Of a DNA stretch of 64,000 nucleotides, positions 53,099 through 62,080 are shown piece after piece; within the stretch, counting starts at the first letter, position 1, and every line of letters starts with the position of its first letter. The position numbers and the translations under genes were made by a program. The stretch covers positions 6,650 to 70,649 of the forward strand of contig PLSM01000139.1 of NCBI GenBank assembly GCA_003165075.1, given 5' to 3'. The notes beneath the pieces were generated by a model that was given only the letters and a program-made list of their open reading frames with translations, did no database searches and was not told the origin of the DNA. The stretch comes from Acidobacteriaceae bacterium. GTDB taxonomy: Bacteria > Acidobacteriota > Terriglobia > Terriglobales > Acidobacteriaceae.

Positions 53099-54391
53099 CT
53101 ACTCGTACCGCAGCGCCTCGGCAGGCAGGATGCGCGCTGCCGTCGACGATGGATACAGCGTAGCCAGCAGAGAAATCCCAATCGAGACCGCCGCCACGAT
53201 CACCCCATCCAGCGGGCGCGGCGCAAAGGGCAGGGTGTCGATGGAGTAGACCTCGGCGGAGAGGTGGACGAAGTGGTAGTGCCCGCCTGCCCACGCAGCC
53301 AGGTAACCCAGCACCAGGCCCAGGGCTGTGCCGATCAGGCTGATAAGCAACCCCTGCATCAGGAAGATGCGCCGCACCTGTCGTGGCTCCACGCCAAAGC
53401 TCATCAAAACTGCAATGTCGCGGGTCTTCTCCATCACCATCATGGTCAGCGCGATCAGAATGTTGAGCGCCGCGACGACCACGATGAGCGCAATGATGAT
53501 GAAAGTGACGATCTGCTCCTCCCTGAGCGCACGGAACAGTTCGCGGTTCACCTCCATCCAGTTGGTCGTCATAAAGCCCTTGCCCGCCGATTGCTCAAGG
53601 TCGCGGCCGACCTCGGGTGCGCGGTATAGGTCGTCCACTTTGAAGCTGATCACTGAAAGTAGGTCGGGCTCGCTGAACAGCCGCTGCGCATCGGCCAGGC
53701 GCATGAAGGCGTAGGCCGCGTCGTATTGATAGAAGCCGGAGTGGAAGATTCCCACCACGCGGAAACGCTGGTACTTGGGCGCCAGGCCCAGGGGTGTCAG
53801 CTCACCCTGCGGGCTGGTCACCAGCACACTGTCGCCTGCCTGTGCGCCGATTTGTTCGGCAAGGTCCTTGCCCAGCACCAGGGGGGGATAAGGTGTGTCG
53901 TCGGGAGCCGCGGGCAGGTCTTTGTTCGCGCTCAAACCCGCGCTGGCCGCCGGTGCGGATGTCTCCGGTTCCAGATCTTTTGCCGATCCTGAAACCATCG
54001 AGTCCAGCAGGTTGCTGACGGTCCGCTCGTCCGCGGGAACAACTCCCTTGATGAGCGCGAACCCCGCGCGCGGTCCGCGTGAAACCAGCACCTGCCCATA
54101 GAGCCCGGGGGCCGCGGCGGTCACGTGGGGCACGTGGCGCAGCCGCTCCAGCAGCGGCGGCCAATCCTTGATGCCGTCCGCCGCCACGCGCATCAGCTCA
54201 ACATGTGCCGACGAACCCAGCAGCCGGTCCTGCAAATCGCGCCGCATCCCGTTGGTGATGGCCAGGGCGATGATCAGCGCCGCCACACCTGCGGCCACCC
54301 CGGCCACGGAAATGGTGGTTACGATACCCACCACGGCTTGACGCCGTTTGGCTTTTAAATAACGTGCCGCTACAAATAATTCAAATCGCAT
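53099..54391 (-). CDS. LolC/LolE-type lipoprotein-releasing permease
   Basis: 430 aa. Inner-membrane ABC permease of the MacB/FtsX fold. An N-terminal membrane segment (GIVTTISVAGVAAGVAALII) is followed by a ~230-residue periplasmic domain, then three membrane segments near the C terminus (FIIIALIVVVAALNILIALT, LISLIGTALGLVLGYLAAWA, VIVAAVSIGISLLATLYPSS). The start MRFELFVAARYLKAKRRQAV and the cytoplasmic MEKTRDIAVLMSFGVEPRQV are typical of LolC/E. It releases outer-membrane lipoproteins to LolA. The ATPase gene lolD is not adjacent. Confidence 0.92.
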   Translation of the reverse strand: MRFELFVAARYLKAKRRQAVVGIVTTISVAGVAAGVAALIIALAITNGMRRDLQDRLLGSSAHVELMRVAADGIKDWPPLLERLRHVPHVTAAAPGLYGQVLVSRGPRAGFALIKGVVPADERTVSNLLDSMVSGSAKDLEPETSAPAASAGLSANKDLPAAPDDTPYPPLVLGKDLAEQIGAQAGDSVLVTSPQGELTPLGLAPKYQRFRVVGIFHSGFYQYDAAYAFMRLADAQRLFSEPDLLSVISFKVDDLYRAPEVGRDLEQSAGKGFMTTNWMEVNRELFRALREEQIVTFIIIALIVVVAALNILIALTMMVMEKTRDIAVLMSFGVEPRQVRRIFLMQGLLISLIGTALGLVLGYLAAWAGGHYHFVHLSAEVYSIDTLPFAPRPLDGVIVAAVSIGISLLATLYPSSTAARILPAEALRYE

Positions 54392-54396
54392 TGAAC

Positions 54397-56751
54397 CTAC
54401 TTTGTTGACCCAAACACCGTCTTGGCCATGCCCACGTTTTCATATCTGTCGTAGACGCGCACCGTCAACAAGTGCTCGCTGGTCTTGCCGTCAATTCCCG
54501 AGGCCGGAATTTGAAGCTCATAGTGCTCGCGCTTCGAGTCGGAAATTTTGTCCAGCGGCTCCACAAACTGCCACGGCCCCGCATCCAGCGAGTACTCGGC
54601 GTGGGCAATCGGCGAGGCCGCATCCTCGGCGTCGAAAGTTACGCGTACAGATTTGGGGCAGGAGGCCTGAGCGCAGGTTGCTGTCTCTTCGGCTGCCTTG
54701 AGCGAGAGAACCACCGGCGGGGTGGTGTCCACCTCGAACCGCTCGCTCTCCTTTGCGCCCGTGAGCGCGTCCCCGGGAGTATGCGAGGGTGCGTCGGAAG
54801 CTACGACCCTGACCTGGTACCCGCCGTCGGGAATCAGCGCCGCATCGAAACTGTAGGCCTTTTCGGTAATCTTGTCCTTCAGCAGCCGCCAGACGTGTTC
54901 CCCGTCGCCGCGCAGGTAGAGCGAATAAGTGAGATCGTCGCCGTTGTCGTCGTGCGCCGCCCAGCGCACCGTGATGGCGGTGCGGTCCTTCGTGGCCTGC
55001 AGCGGAGCGTTGGAGCCTGCGTCGAAGGGGATGCCGCCCGTGCCCTGGCTGGCCGCTGGAAACGCGACGTTCACCGTCGGCGGCTGGTTGCCGGCCAGGT
55101 TCTGTGCATTAAGGCGCGCGCCCGGGACAACCACCATGTCATCCACCACGGGAGCGGCATTCACAGGCAGGTAATTCACGCCTACGCTGCCCACATTTCC
55201 GCCCGCGTGCAGCACGGCCTTCCACTGCAGAAAGCGCCCCGCCGGCGAAGCCACTGCGCCTGCATTCAACAATTGCCAGTCACTCCACCCGCGTACCGGC
55301 TGCTCCACGTTGCCGGTTCGCGTCCACAACTCATACCCCGTTGAACCCGGCTGCACCTCGACGCGGCCAAAGCGTGCCAGCGCGCCCGCATCCAGCACAT
55401 CGCTGGCGTACTCATGCTTTTCGGCGGGGCACAGGCAATACAGCTTGCCGGTGTTGCCCGTGCCAATCAGAATGCCACTCATCTTCTCTGAGTTCGTGAC
55501 CGTTGCTAAACTCAGCCCTTGCTGTGCCTCAAGGTGCGCAATGTCCGCATAATTGCCATTGGCCGCGATGCGAAAGATGCGCCCGCGATTGCCGCTCAGA
55601 GCCAGCAGGCCATCCGTCCTCGCTGTCAGCGCGTAGACCACCTCGTCCTTACCGGCCCATATCTTGCGCGGCGCCTGGCCCGCGCTCAATGCGTAAATCT
55701 CGCTTCCCTCAGGAACGGAAGCGCTCGTATTGGCGGCCTGTAGCGAGCTCGGCTGAACCACGGTGAAGGTCACCATGCCGATTCCCTGAACCGGCAGCGG
55801 CGGCAGCGGATTGCGTGTCTTGTCGCCCACGCCGGCGGCATAAATGGTTCCATCGGAGGCCACGGCCACCGACGTAATCTCGCGTCTTGGAGCCTCAAAC
55901 AGCACATAGCCCTTGCCCTGTGGACTGATGCGGTAGACCAGTCCGCTGCCGTCCGAGCCCGCGATTAGGTTGCCCGTCGCGTCCCACGCCAGGGTGCGAA
56001 TATGCTGCTCGTCGCTCTTGAAAAACTGCTCTGCCGGGGCACCGGGTTTTGCGGGGTCCATGCGATACACCGCTCCGGGACCTCCGGTAGCGATGTAGAG
56101 CCGACCCTCGGCGTCGAACGTCATGTCCCAGATGTAGTGCGAATTTGCATCGGCCTTTTCGTCGACCGGCTTGGCGCCGCGGTCCCTGACGGCGCCGGAA
56201 TCACCCGCCTTGCCAGCCTCCGCCTTGCCAGCCTCCACCTTGCCAAGGTCGAAGACCACCGTGGCTGTGGCTGCATCCTGCTTTGCCGCAGCATTCGGGT
56301 TAAGTTTATAAACCTTGCCTCTGGGCAGCGTGGCCGCGTAGAGCGCTCCATCGGGCCCCAGTCGCACCACCTGCACGCTCAGGTCTTTCGTCTCAAACAG
56401 GGTGAAGGGCTTGCTGTTCTTCTCACTTCCGGTGCGCAGCACGGTGGCCGGCGAACCAGTTCCCAGGTACGCCGTGCCGTTCTTGTCCACCGCCACCGAC
56501 CACACGAATGTCGAAGGGGTGGCCAGCATTTCGCTCGGCGCCGGTCCCTCGCGCAGATGTCCGTCGCTCCCGATCGCGACTCCCTGCGGCGTCCCTTTCT
56601 CAAACTCCTCAAGGCGGGACTGGGTCCACAGGTGCGTGCCCTGGGCTGCCACCGGAGCCGAACCAGCAGCGGCAGCCACAAGAGCCAGCACCAGTGCGGC
56701 AAAACTGAGCGCGGAGTGAGGACGGTCGACAGTGCAAGCCGGAACAAACAT
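54397..56751 (-). CDS. Large exported beta-propeller protein with fibronectin-like C-terminal region
   Basis: 784 aa from the ATG at 56751. Signal peptide ALSFAALVLALVAAAAGSAP. About 400 residues of propeller-like blades follow, each with a D-x-x-G-x-(I/L)-Y-x-A pattern (VDKNGTAYLGTGSPATVLRT, FDAEGRLYIATGGPGAVYRM, VASDGTIYAAGVG). The C-terminal third has beta-sandwich stretches (ITVRWAAHDDNGDDLTYSLY, VRVTFDAEDAASPIAHAEYS). A short tandem repeat encodes EAGKAEAGKAG near 56213-56240. Probably a secreted or surface protein; activity unknown. Five bases separate it from the LolC/E gene. Confidence 0.75.
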   Translation of the reverse strand: MFVPACTVDRPHSALSFAALVLALVAAAAGSAPVAAQGTHLWTQSRLEEFEKGTPQGVAIGSDGHLREGPAPSEMLATPSTFVWSVAVDKNGTAYLGTGSPATVLRTGSEKNSKPFTLFETKDLSVQVVRLGPDGALYAATLPRGKVYKLNPNAAAKQDAATATVVFDLGKVEAGKAEAGKAGDSGAVRDRGAKPVDEKADANSHYIWDMTFDAEGRLYIATGGPGAVYRMDPAKPGAPAEQFFKSDEQHIRTLAWDATGNLIAGSDGSGLVYRISPQGKGYVLFEAPRREITSVAVASDGTIYAAGVGDKTRNPLPPLPVQGIGMVTFTVVQPSSLQAANTSASVPEGSEIYALSAGQAPRKIWAGKDEVVYALTARTDGLLALSGNRGRIFRIAANGNYADIAHLEAQQGLSLATVTNSEKMSGILIGTGNTGKLYCLCPAEKHEYASDVLDAGALARFGRVEVQPGSTGYELWTRTGNVEQPVRGWSDWQLLNAGAVASPAGRFLQWKAVLHAGGNVGSVGVNYLPVNAAPVVDDMVVVPGARLNAQNLAGNQPPTVNVAFPAASQGTGGIPFDAGSNAPLQATKDRTAITVRWAAHDDNGDDLTYSLYLRGDGEHVWRLLKDKITEKAYSFDAALIPDGGYQVRVVASDAPSHTPGDALTGAKESERFEVDTTPPVVLSLKAAEETATCAQASCPKSVRVTFDAEDAASPIAHAEYSLDAGPWQFVEPLDKISDSKREHYELQIPASGIDGKTSEHLLTVRVYDRYENVGMAKTVFGSTK

Positions 56752-56970
56752 GCTGCCGTTGAGTCTACTAGAGTAGCCGTGAGCGGACGATGCCACAATG
56801 GCTGTGATTCCAATATTTACGTCGAGTAGCGGTACGGTGCGGCCAGTCGCGGGAATCGGCGGATCGCCGACTGGATATCGTACACCGAATCAATGATTTG
56901 GGACGCACCGCGGCGAGATATATCCCGCGAACTAATCGGCGGTCGCACCCAGCATTACATCGAGTAAACC

Positions 56971-57155
56971 GACCCAGCGGCCACCTAGCGGCCGATACGC
57001 TTCTAATAAAATCAACAGTTTACAGCCGCTCCGCGCAAAACCCACGAAAAGCCGTCACAAGACGGCCGCTGGGTTGCCTAAGTCATTAAGGTGCAATAAC
57101 TAAGATGCTTTGGCAGGTGCGTGTTGAGCGAGACCCAGCGGCCGACCCAGCGGCC
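56971..57155. repeat. Five copies of an 11-bp motif ACCCAGCGGCC, probable transposase end-binding sites
   Basis: Plus-strand copies: 56972-56982, 56983-56993 (ACCTAGCGGCC), 57133-57143 and 57145-57155. One minus-strand copy: 57064-57074. Two of the groups are tandem pairs at 11-12 bp spacing. The cluster lies in non-coding sequence between the last element gene and the host beta-propeller gene, which is where MuA/TnsB-type end sites are expected. Confidence 0.7.
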
Positions 57156-57259
57156 ATATGATTTTCAAAGTCGAAGCCGATTCTCAAAATCGCCTGGCGT
57201 GTTCTCTATCTGCGTAGATCGTTACTAAGTAGTCACTGTTCGCGAACATTTGCGGTCCC

Positions 57260-57288
57260 AAAAACAGCCCGCGCCGAAACGCGGGCTG
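57260..57288 (-). terminator. Intrinsic terminator of the transposase operon
   Basis: On the minus strand CAGCCCGCG, loop TTTCGG and CGCGGGCTG form a 9-bp stem followed by TTTTT, 20 bases after the last operon gene. Confidence 0.9.
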
Positions 57289-57308
57289 CCCCCAATCAGA
57301 CCCGACAG

Positions 57309-58028
57309 CTACACAATGGCTGGCTGCGGACTGTCGTCCCTCAAGCGCTGCATTTTTTTTCGCCACTCACGCATATCCATCGCTGGCTTGAGCTGGACGC
57401 ACCCAGCATCGTCACGAACGTCTTCGAATAAATTGCGGTCATAGTGACCCGCCGGCAAGATCGCCGCCAAATCGCACGCCTCTAGGCAGTAGCTTGCGAC
57501 ATTGTCCGGGAGATCCATCACTTTCAACTCAGCGAACTCATTCCAGAATCCGAGATCACTCAGCTTTTCAACATACATCTTCACGTTGTTCACGAAAGGC
57601 ATGGCTTCTTGGAACGGATCTGAGGTACCCAACAGTTGCGCTCTTTTCATAAACCAGCTATCAATGTTGGGTGCGACGCAGCATCCGCACTTTTGGAGGA
57701 GCGACTGATCGCCGGCCAGATCTTGAGCGTTAAACCCGATTTCATCTAAGGCCATAGATATCAGCACGCTAGCTGGAACTCCAAAGAGTCGCTGAGCCTT
57801 TTGCGCCGAAAGGATAGTGCAGCTAATAAACAGGACCGCACAAAAATTGTCCATCAATCCCATTGGCAGCAAGCCTCGCGCTTCCCACTTGTCTATCACC
57901 TCCCGGCTGGCACATTTTGAAAACCTAATAAGGGGCGTTAGCAGCTTCAGCATCTCCACTTCCGAGTCTCCAAACATCGGGACGTGGCCCTTATTGTCTT
58001 CTACCTTCAGCGCGCACGATTTTGACAT
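57309..58028 (-). CDS. Element-encoded protein with a possible glucosaminidase-like segment
   Basis: 239 aa. The ATG at 58028 follows GAGGAGGAG by six bases, fixing the start. The segment AQRLFGVPASVLISMALDEI (around residue 85-105) resembles the catalytic-helix region of FlgJ-type glucosaminidases, where the Glu of ALDE would be the catalytic acid. The rest (FQEAMPFVNNVKMYVEKLSD, CLEACDLAAILPAGHYD) is only weakly compatible with that fold. No signal peptide is present, as in phage endolysins. Seven cysteines, including KCGCC, are unusual for a lysozyme. It is the last gene of the transposase operon. Confidence 0.5.
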   Translation of the reverse strand: MSKSCALKVEDNKGHVPMFGDSEVEMLKLLTPLIRFSKCASREVIDKWEARGLLPMGLMDNFCAVLFISCTILSAQKAQRLFGVPASVLISMALDEIGFNAQDLAGDQSLLQKCGCCVAPNIDSWFMKRAQLLGTSDPFQEAMPFVNNVKMYVEKLSDLGFWNEFAELKVMDLPDNVASYCLEACDLAAILPAGHYDRNLFEDVRDDAGCVQLKPAMDMREWRKKMQRLRDDSPQPAIV

Positions 58029-58188
58029 TTTGTTCTCCTCCTCGCCGGCTTTCCGCGGCCTAGGAAACACGCATTAGAATGGCTCAATGGCGAGGCGATC
58101 GCGTATTCGATTGCCGCGTCAAGGCTCAGATAGACGTTGCGAGCGTCTGTCTGAGCCGCTTCGTGAACCGTGATTCTCTCACGGCCGT

Positions 58189-59199
58189 TCACAGTGTCCC
58201 CTCGAAAGAATCGACCTTCTCACTGGCGGCGGCCTTGACCTGGTCAAGCGCGTTCGTCAAGGTGCGGACATTGATATAGGTCCGAGAGCCTTCAAAGGCG
58301 TCGCGCACGGTACAAGTCGCGATGAGTTGCTTCATTTTCGCCGCGGCCTTTTTGGAATCCATGGAACTGAGCAGGTCGCCGATCTCTCGCTCGATAATTC
58401 CCTGAGCTTCGCGATCCTTCAGCCCTGGCAGACGAACCTTCGCAATGATGCGGGAATTCCACTGCTCCAATGTGGCCGAGAATTTATCGAATTTCGACTT
58501 GAGATCGTGCGACCCAGCGAACAGCAGCGAGAAGTAAGGTGGCTCATCGAGCAGCTCACGCAATGTCTCATAACAGTCGATGGAGAGGTGTTGCGCCTCG
58601 TCAACAACTAGCAGTACTCGCCGATCAAGGAACTGAAAGTGAATGCCGGCCAGCATCACATCGATCTGATTTGAAACTCTGCAGCCACAGGCGATAGCGA
58701 TACGCCTTACCAAATCCCGCGGGGAGATTCCCAGTCGTCCATAGATGTAGAACGCGCGACGACCGGTCTCGTTGGCCATTTCCGAAAGATTCAATTTAGC
58801 GACCTGGTGCTTAAGCACGAAGGACTTCTGTGATCCAGGAGGCGCATAAATCATGTAGGCCACAGGCTTGGGGAGCAGCTTTTCGAAAGTCTCTTGGATG
58901 ATCCGGACGTTCGTCGTTTCGTAAAGATCGCCTGTTATGCGAGTCAGAGGAGCGATAGGGTGCTGATCGATGTAAGCTGCGGCCTTGGCAACCAACTGCC
59001 TCGCCGTCGCCGCGATATTGTGATAGGCACCCGACAGAAAGAGCCGCATGGCGGCCTCACTGTAGCCGAGCCTCTGCGCAAAATCGCGCGACTGAAGCCC
59101 AGTGCGCGCGAGGTAGTCTTCGATTCGGGCGCGCGCGGGGCCATTCACTTCCTCTTCCAGGGCAAGCGCAGCACGGTTGTATTCCACGTCGCGCTTCAT
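58189..59199 (-). CDS. MuB-like AAA+ ATPase, transposition target selector
   Basis: 336 aa. As in phage Mu B, an N-terminal helix-turn-helix (LQSRDFAQRLGYSEAAMRLF) precedes the AAA+ domain. The Walker A loop is IYAPPGSQKSFVLKHQ, Walker B is RRVLLVVDEAQHLS, the sensor region is LLFAGSHDLK and the arginine-rich segment is EQWNSRIIAKVRLPG. In Mu, the B protein binds target DNA in an ATP-dependent way, stimulates the transposase and gives immunity. It starts in an ATGA overlap with the transposase gene, so both are made together. Confidence 0.92.
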   Translation of the reverse strand: MKRDVEYNRAALALEEEVNGPARARIEDYLARTGLQSRDFAQRLGYSEAAMRLFLSGAYHNIAATARQLVAKAAAYIDQHPIAPLTRITGDLYETTNVRIIQETFEKLLPKPVAYMIYAPPGSQKSFVLKHQVAKLNLSEMANETGRRAFYIYGRLGISPRDLVRRIAIACGCRVSNQIDVMLAGIHFQFLDRRVLLVVDEAQHLSIDCYETLRELLDEPPYFSLLFAGSHDLKSKFDKFSATLEQWNSRIIAKVRLPGLKDREAQGIIEREIGDLLSSMDSKKAAAKMKQLIATCTVRDAFEGSRTYINVRTLTNALDQVKAAASEKVDSFEGTL

Positions 59200-61463
59200 C
59201 CGACTTTCTCCAATCCGAAATCCCTCAGGAGTCTCGCAGCGATATCGGCCGCGCTCATGGGCGCCACGGCGGTTTTATCTGGGCGCAGCCGGGGCATGCG
59301 CTGCGAAATCACCGCGCCGACAGAGGAACCTTTTTCTTCTGGGAGATTGGGGTTGTTCCTCAGTAGCCGCTCGGCCAAGCGCTTACTGCCCTGGCCGGGG
59401 AGGATGTTTCGTGGCTCGTCTTCTGGCCGCACCCGAGGCATGCGATGCGAAATCACCGTGCCAGCAATAGTGGGAAGCTGTAGACGGCCGTAGAGCGCAT
59501 CTTCAGCCGTTTGCGCGCCGTTGGCGCGGGCCGTAGCCGCGATAGCCTTCAGGGTCTGCTTGGTGGCTTTTTCGAGGCCGCGGCGAATTGACATGCTTTC
59601 GGCAATCTGAGACTGAGTCGCCGGATCATTCGGCGCAAAACGGAGGAGGGGCTCAGCCTCAAGCCAGCCCAGAACGCGGCCATCCATAGTAAGTGCCAAT
59701 GCAAACTCGGGGTCCTCGGGGTTCCAGTCGATCAAGATCTCCGTCTCATTGGCCTCGTGCATCGCGGCCCAGGCCATGCGATCTTCAGGCCGTGGCGTGT
59801 AACGGTAATTGCGCAGTTGCACGGCGCATTCGCGAACCGTGCGCTGGACGCGTTCGCAAAAGAGCAAGGCGAGCGTCGCCGCATCGGGTACGGGCTTCTG
59901 ATTGGGATTCAGTTCAGCGCTGAAGACCTCATTTGGTGAACGACCGTCCATTCCTTCGCCGCGTTGCGGCGTGTCATTGTACTCGGCAATCCAGGAGAGA
60001 CAGCCAAGAATGAACCGGCTCGCGAGGGGATGATCCGACTCTTCAACGCGGCCTGCCTTCAGCAGCCGACGATGACGCATCATGGCCTTTTCTGTGGATT
60101 CGGGCCGTGTGAAAGGTGATCCAGAGGTATACGTAGAATGAACGGCGTCGAAGTGCATGTGCATCGTCTGGAAGAATCTTTCCACATGTTTGCTCTGAGG
60201 ATGACGAGGAATGCAGTGTGTGACCGAGATTCCGAGGCGCGAGAGAATTCCGGTCTGCGCGATGGTTTTGTATTCTTCTTCCCACCATCCCTTGGGAGCT
60301 TTCGCGTCGTCGTCGTATTCGGGCAGATCGCAAGCGTGCGCCGCGCCCTTGGCGACTTTTTTGTAATCACGGCCGTTGTCGACGTAGACGCCCTCGGGAG
60401 GGCCGACTTCCAGCATCGCGCGGACCATCGTTGCGGAGATCGAACGGGAGCTGCCTTCCCACGCCCAGGTAGCCCAGGCCTTGCGGCTCCGATAGTCGAC
60501 AAAGGCCGACATGCGCAATCGGCCCGGTGTGCCAAAGGGAACGTCAAAAAAGAGATCGTTGGAAATTTCGACGTCATGGATGGCGTGATCTCCTACCCAA
60601 ATTTGGTTCGCATAAACATCGACATATCCACGCTTCAGGTAGGGCGCCATGCGCTCCCGATACTCGCGCAGCCCTTCTCGCGCGAGGGTTTTCATGGCCG
60701 GGGAAACGCTCTTGGAGAGGAAAACGCGGATGGTTTCGCGACTTGGCAGATCGTCTTCGGAAAGGCTCAGCGCCTGAGCTTCGTACTCAATTTGGTCCGC
60801 TATGAAACTGATCGACGTTCTTTCATTTAAGTAAAGATGCGCGGCTAGAATCGCAGCGTCGCGGTGTTTTGCAAACCAGCGGGATTGGCCCCTGTCGCTC
60901 CGGAAGCGATCGAACAGACCATCGGCGCCTTTTCGCTTAAAATTCCCGTACCAGGTCCAGATCGTGGAGGGCTTAGATTCGTGCTCCTTCGCTATCTGAA
61001 GTACGAGATCGCTCAGATTCTTGACCTCGCGACCGTTTTGGATGCACCAGCAACGCCGCTCCGCTGGCGTCTCCAACTGTGAGTATTCGAGCATGGGATT
61101 GATAACGGCCAGCCGTTTCGCGATCTGCTCTTTTTGAGCGTCCGTGACGGCCCGACAGGGAGCTTCCGCCGAAGCGGATTGTGGCCCGAATACGATGAGC
61201 TGCGCGCTGTTCGTCTTCTCGCGTGCTGGATCGATGACGGCGAGGGCAACGCGGCGAGAATTCAATTTGACCTGTAGATCGGTTGGCAAGGAGAGCGAGG
61301 AATACTCACGGGCGCGGCGCCCGTTGGGCTTCTGTTCCCCCACAGGACGACACTTCAATTGGCGAGCTGCGGCCTTATGCCGAATGGTCGAATCCTTCCA
61401 GCCAGTCAGGTCGCTCAATTCCTCGGGACTCAGCCAATATTCGGTCATGCCGGGCTCACTCAC
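59196..61463 (-). CDS. Mu-type DDE transposase (MuA-like)
   Basis: 755 aa (MuA is 663). The N-terminal winged helix for end/enhancer binding is visible (EYWLSPEELSDLTGWKDSTI, then REYSSLSLPTDLQ). A second DNA-binding region follows (IWTWYGNFKRKGADGLFDRF, RETIRVFLSKSVSPAMKTLA). The catalytic core has all three acidic residues: Asp in QIWVGDHAIHDVEI, Asp in GVYVDNGRDYKK and Glu in SKHVERFFQTMH. A Mu-transposase C-terminal barrel (RPEDRMAWAAMHEANETEIL) and a 150-residue tail follow. In the tail, ISHRMPRVRPE and ISQRMPRLRPD form an internal duplication. The start is a GTG at 61463 or an ATG at 61448. Confidence 0.93.
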   Translation of the reverse strand: MSEPGMTEYWLSPEELSDLTGWKDSTIRHKAAARQLKCRPVGEQKPNGRRAREYSSLSLPTDLQVKLNSRRVALAVIDPAREKTNSAQLIVFGPQSASAEAPCRAVTDAQKEQIAKRLAVINPMLEYSQLETPAERRCWCIQNGREVKNLSDLVLQIAKEHESKPSTIWTWYGNFKRKGADGLFDRFRSDRGQSRWFAKHRDAAILAAHLYLNERTSISFIADQIEYEAQALSLSEDDLPSRETIRVFLSKSVSPAMKTLAREGLREYRERMAPYLKRGYVDVYANQIWVGDHAIHDVEISNDLFFDVPFGTPGRLRMSAFVDYRSRKAWATWAWEGSSRSISATMVRAMLEVGPPEGVYVDNGRDYKKVAKGAAHACDLPEYDDDAKAPKGWWEEEYKTIAQTGILSRLGISVTHCIPRHPQSKHVERFFQTMHMHFDAVHSTYTSGSPFTRPESTEKAMMRHRRLLKAGRVEESDHPLASRFILGCLSWIAEYNDTPQRGEGMDGRSPNEVFSAELNPNQKPVPDAATLALLFCERVQRTVRECAVQLRNYRYTPRPEDRMAWAAMHEANETEILIDWNPEDPEFALALTMDGRVLGWLEAEPLLRFAPNDPATQSQIAESMSIRRGLEKATKQTLKAIAATARANGAQTAEDALYGRLQLPTIAGTVISHRMPRVRPEDEPRNILPGQGSKRLAERLLRNNPNLPEEKGSSVGAVISQRMPRLRPDKTAVAPMSAADIAARLLRDFGLEKVG

Positions 61464-62079
61464 TCCGATCCTTGCTCGCAGCGAGGAGCCCGCGTTCCAG
61501 GTCAGAGAACATCAATTCGCGATAGGCGCGCTGTCCTTCAAGGGCTAATTTCACGAGCGCCGGCAACGCTGAGCGAAGCCACACGCGCACCGTTTCGTAG
61601 CTGGGCAATTGCGCCTCGGAAATCCCAAGTAATTCGCGGTTGCGAACGATCGCTCCGTGAATAGCGCGCGCAGTGGGCTGCAAAGCGAGATGCAGATAAG
61701 CCACAAAGACGGCCGCTTTATGATTCTGACTGAAAAAGCGCGATGATCCCTTGTCCTTGCGCGGGCGCGGGCTCAACGCTTTCGAGCCATCCTTCCTAAG
61801 CTTGGAGAGTTTGCGATAGATGGTCCGGACGCATCGACCGCTGTGTTTAGCACACCACTTGATCGCGTCGCCTTGTCTGGATGCTCGCTCTCCATTGGGC
61901 AAGATGTACGGAAAGATCCGGTCGCCTGGCAGTTCAGAGAGATCCACCAACGGAGCGTAGACATCGTAGCGCTCTTCCGTTTCTGATCCTCCGCGATGGC
62001 ATCGCTCAACGCGAAGCGGCCGGTCAATCGACCTCCTCGGCGCCTTGGGAATCAAGGAAGAATCTCTCGTCGCTTTCAT
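61456..62079 (-). CDS. Stand-alone paralogue of the transposase DNA-binding region, no catalytic core
   Basis: 207 aa. Residues ~95-195 align with the second DNA-binding region of the neighbouring transposase. Compare IYRKLSKLRKDGSKALSPRP with WYGNFKRKGADGLFDRFRSD, SSRFFSQNHKAAVFVAYLHL with QSRWFAKHRDAAILAAHLYL, and LPSYETVRVWLRSALPALVK with LPSRETIRVFLSKSVSPAMK, followed by LALEGQRAYRELM versus LAREGLREYRERM. The DDE core is absent. The ATG at 62079 is one base after the stop of the preceding gene (TGA-A-ATG). Its stop overlaps the GTG of the transposase by eight bases. It may modulate or assist transpososome assembly. Confidence 0.8.
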   Translation of the reverse strand: MKATRDSSLIPKAPRRSIDRPLRVERCHRGGSETEERYDVYAPLVDLSELPGDRIFPYILPNGERASRQGDAIKWCAKHSGRCVRTIYRKLSKLRKDGSKALSPRPRKDKGSSRFFSQNHKAAVFVAYLHLALQPTARAIHGAIVRNRELLGISEAQLPSYETVRVWLRSALPALVKLALEGQRAYRELMFSDLERGLLAASKDRSE

Positions 62080-62080
62080 T

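Noticed and set aside
53915-53940. CAGGTCTTTG inside the LolC/E gene as a further copy of the AGGTCTTC palindrome family
   Set aside because: Neither flank forms the CCCC.../...GGGG stem. It is probably a chance match in coding sequence.
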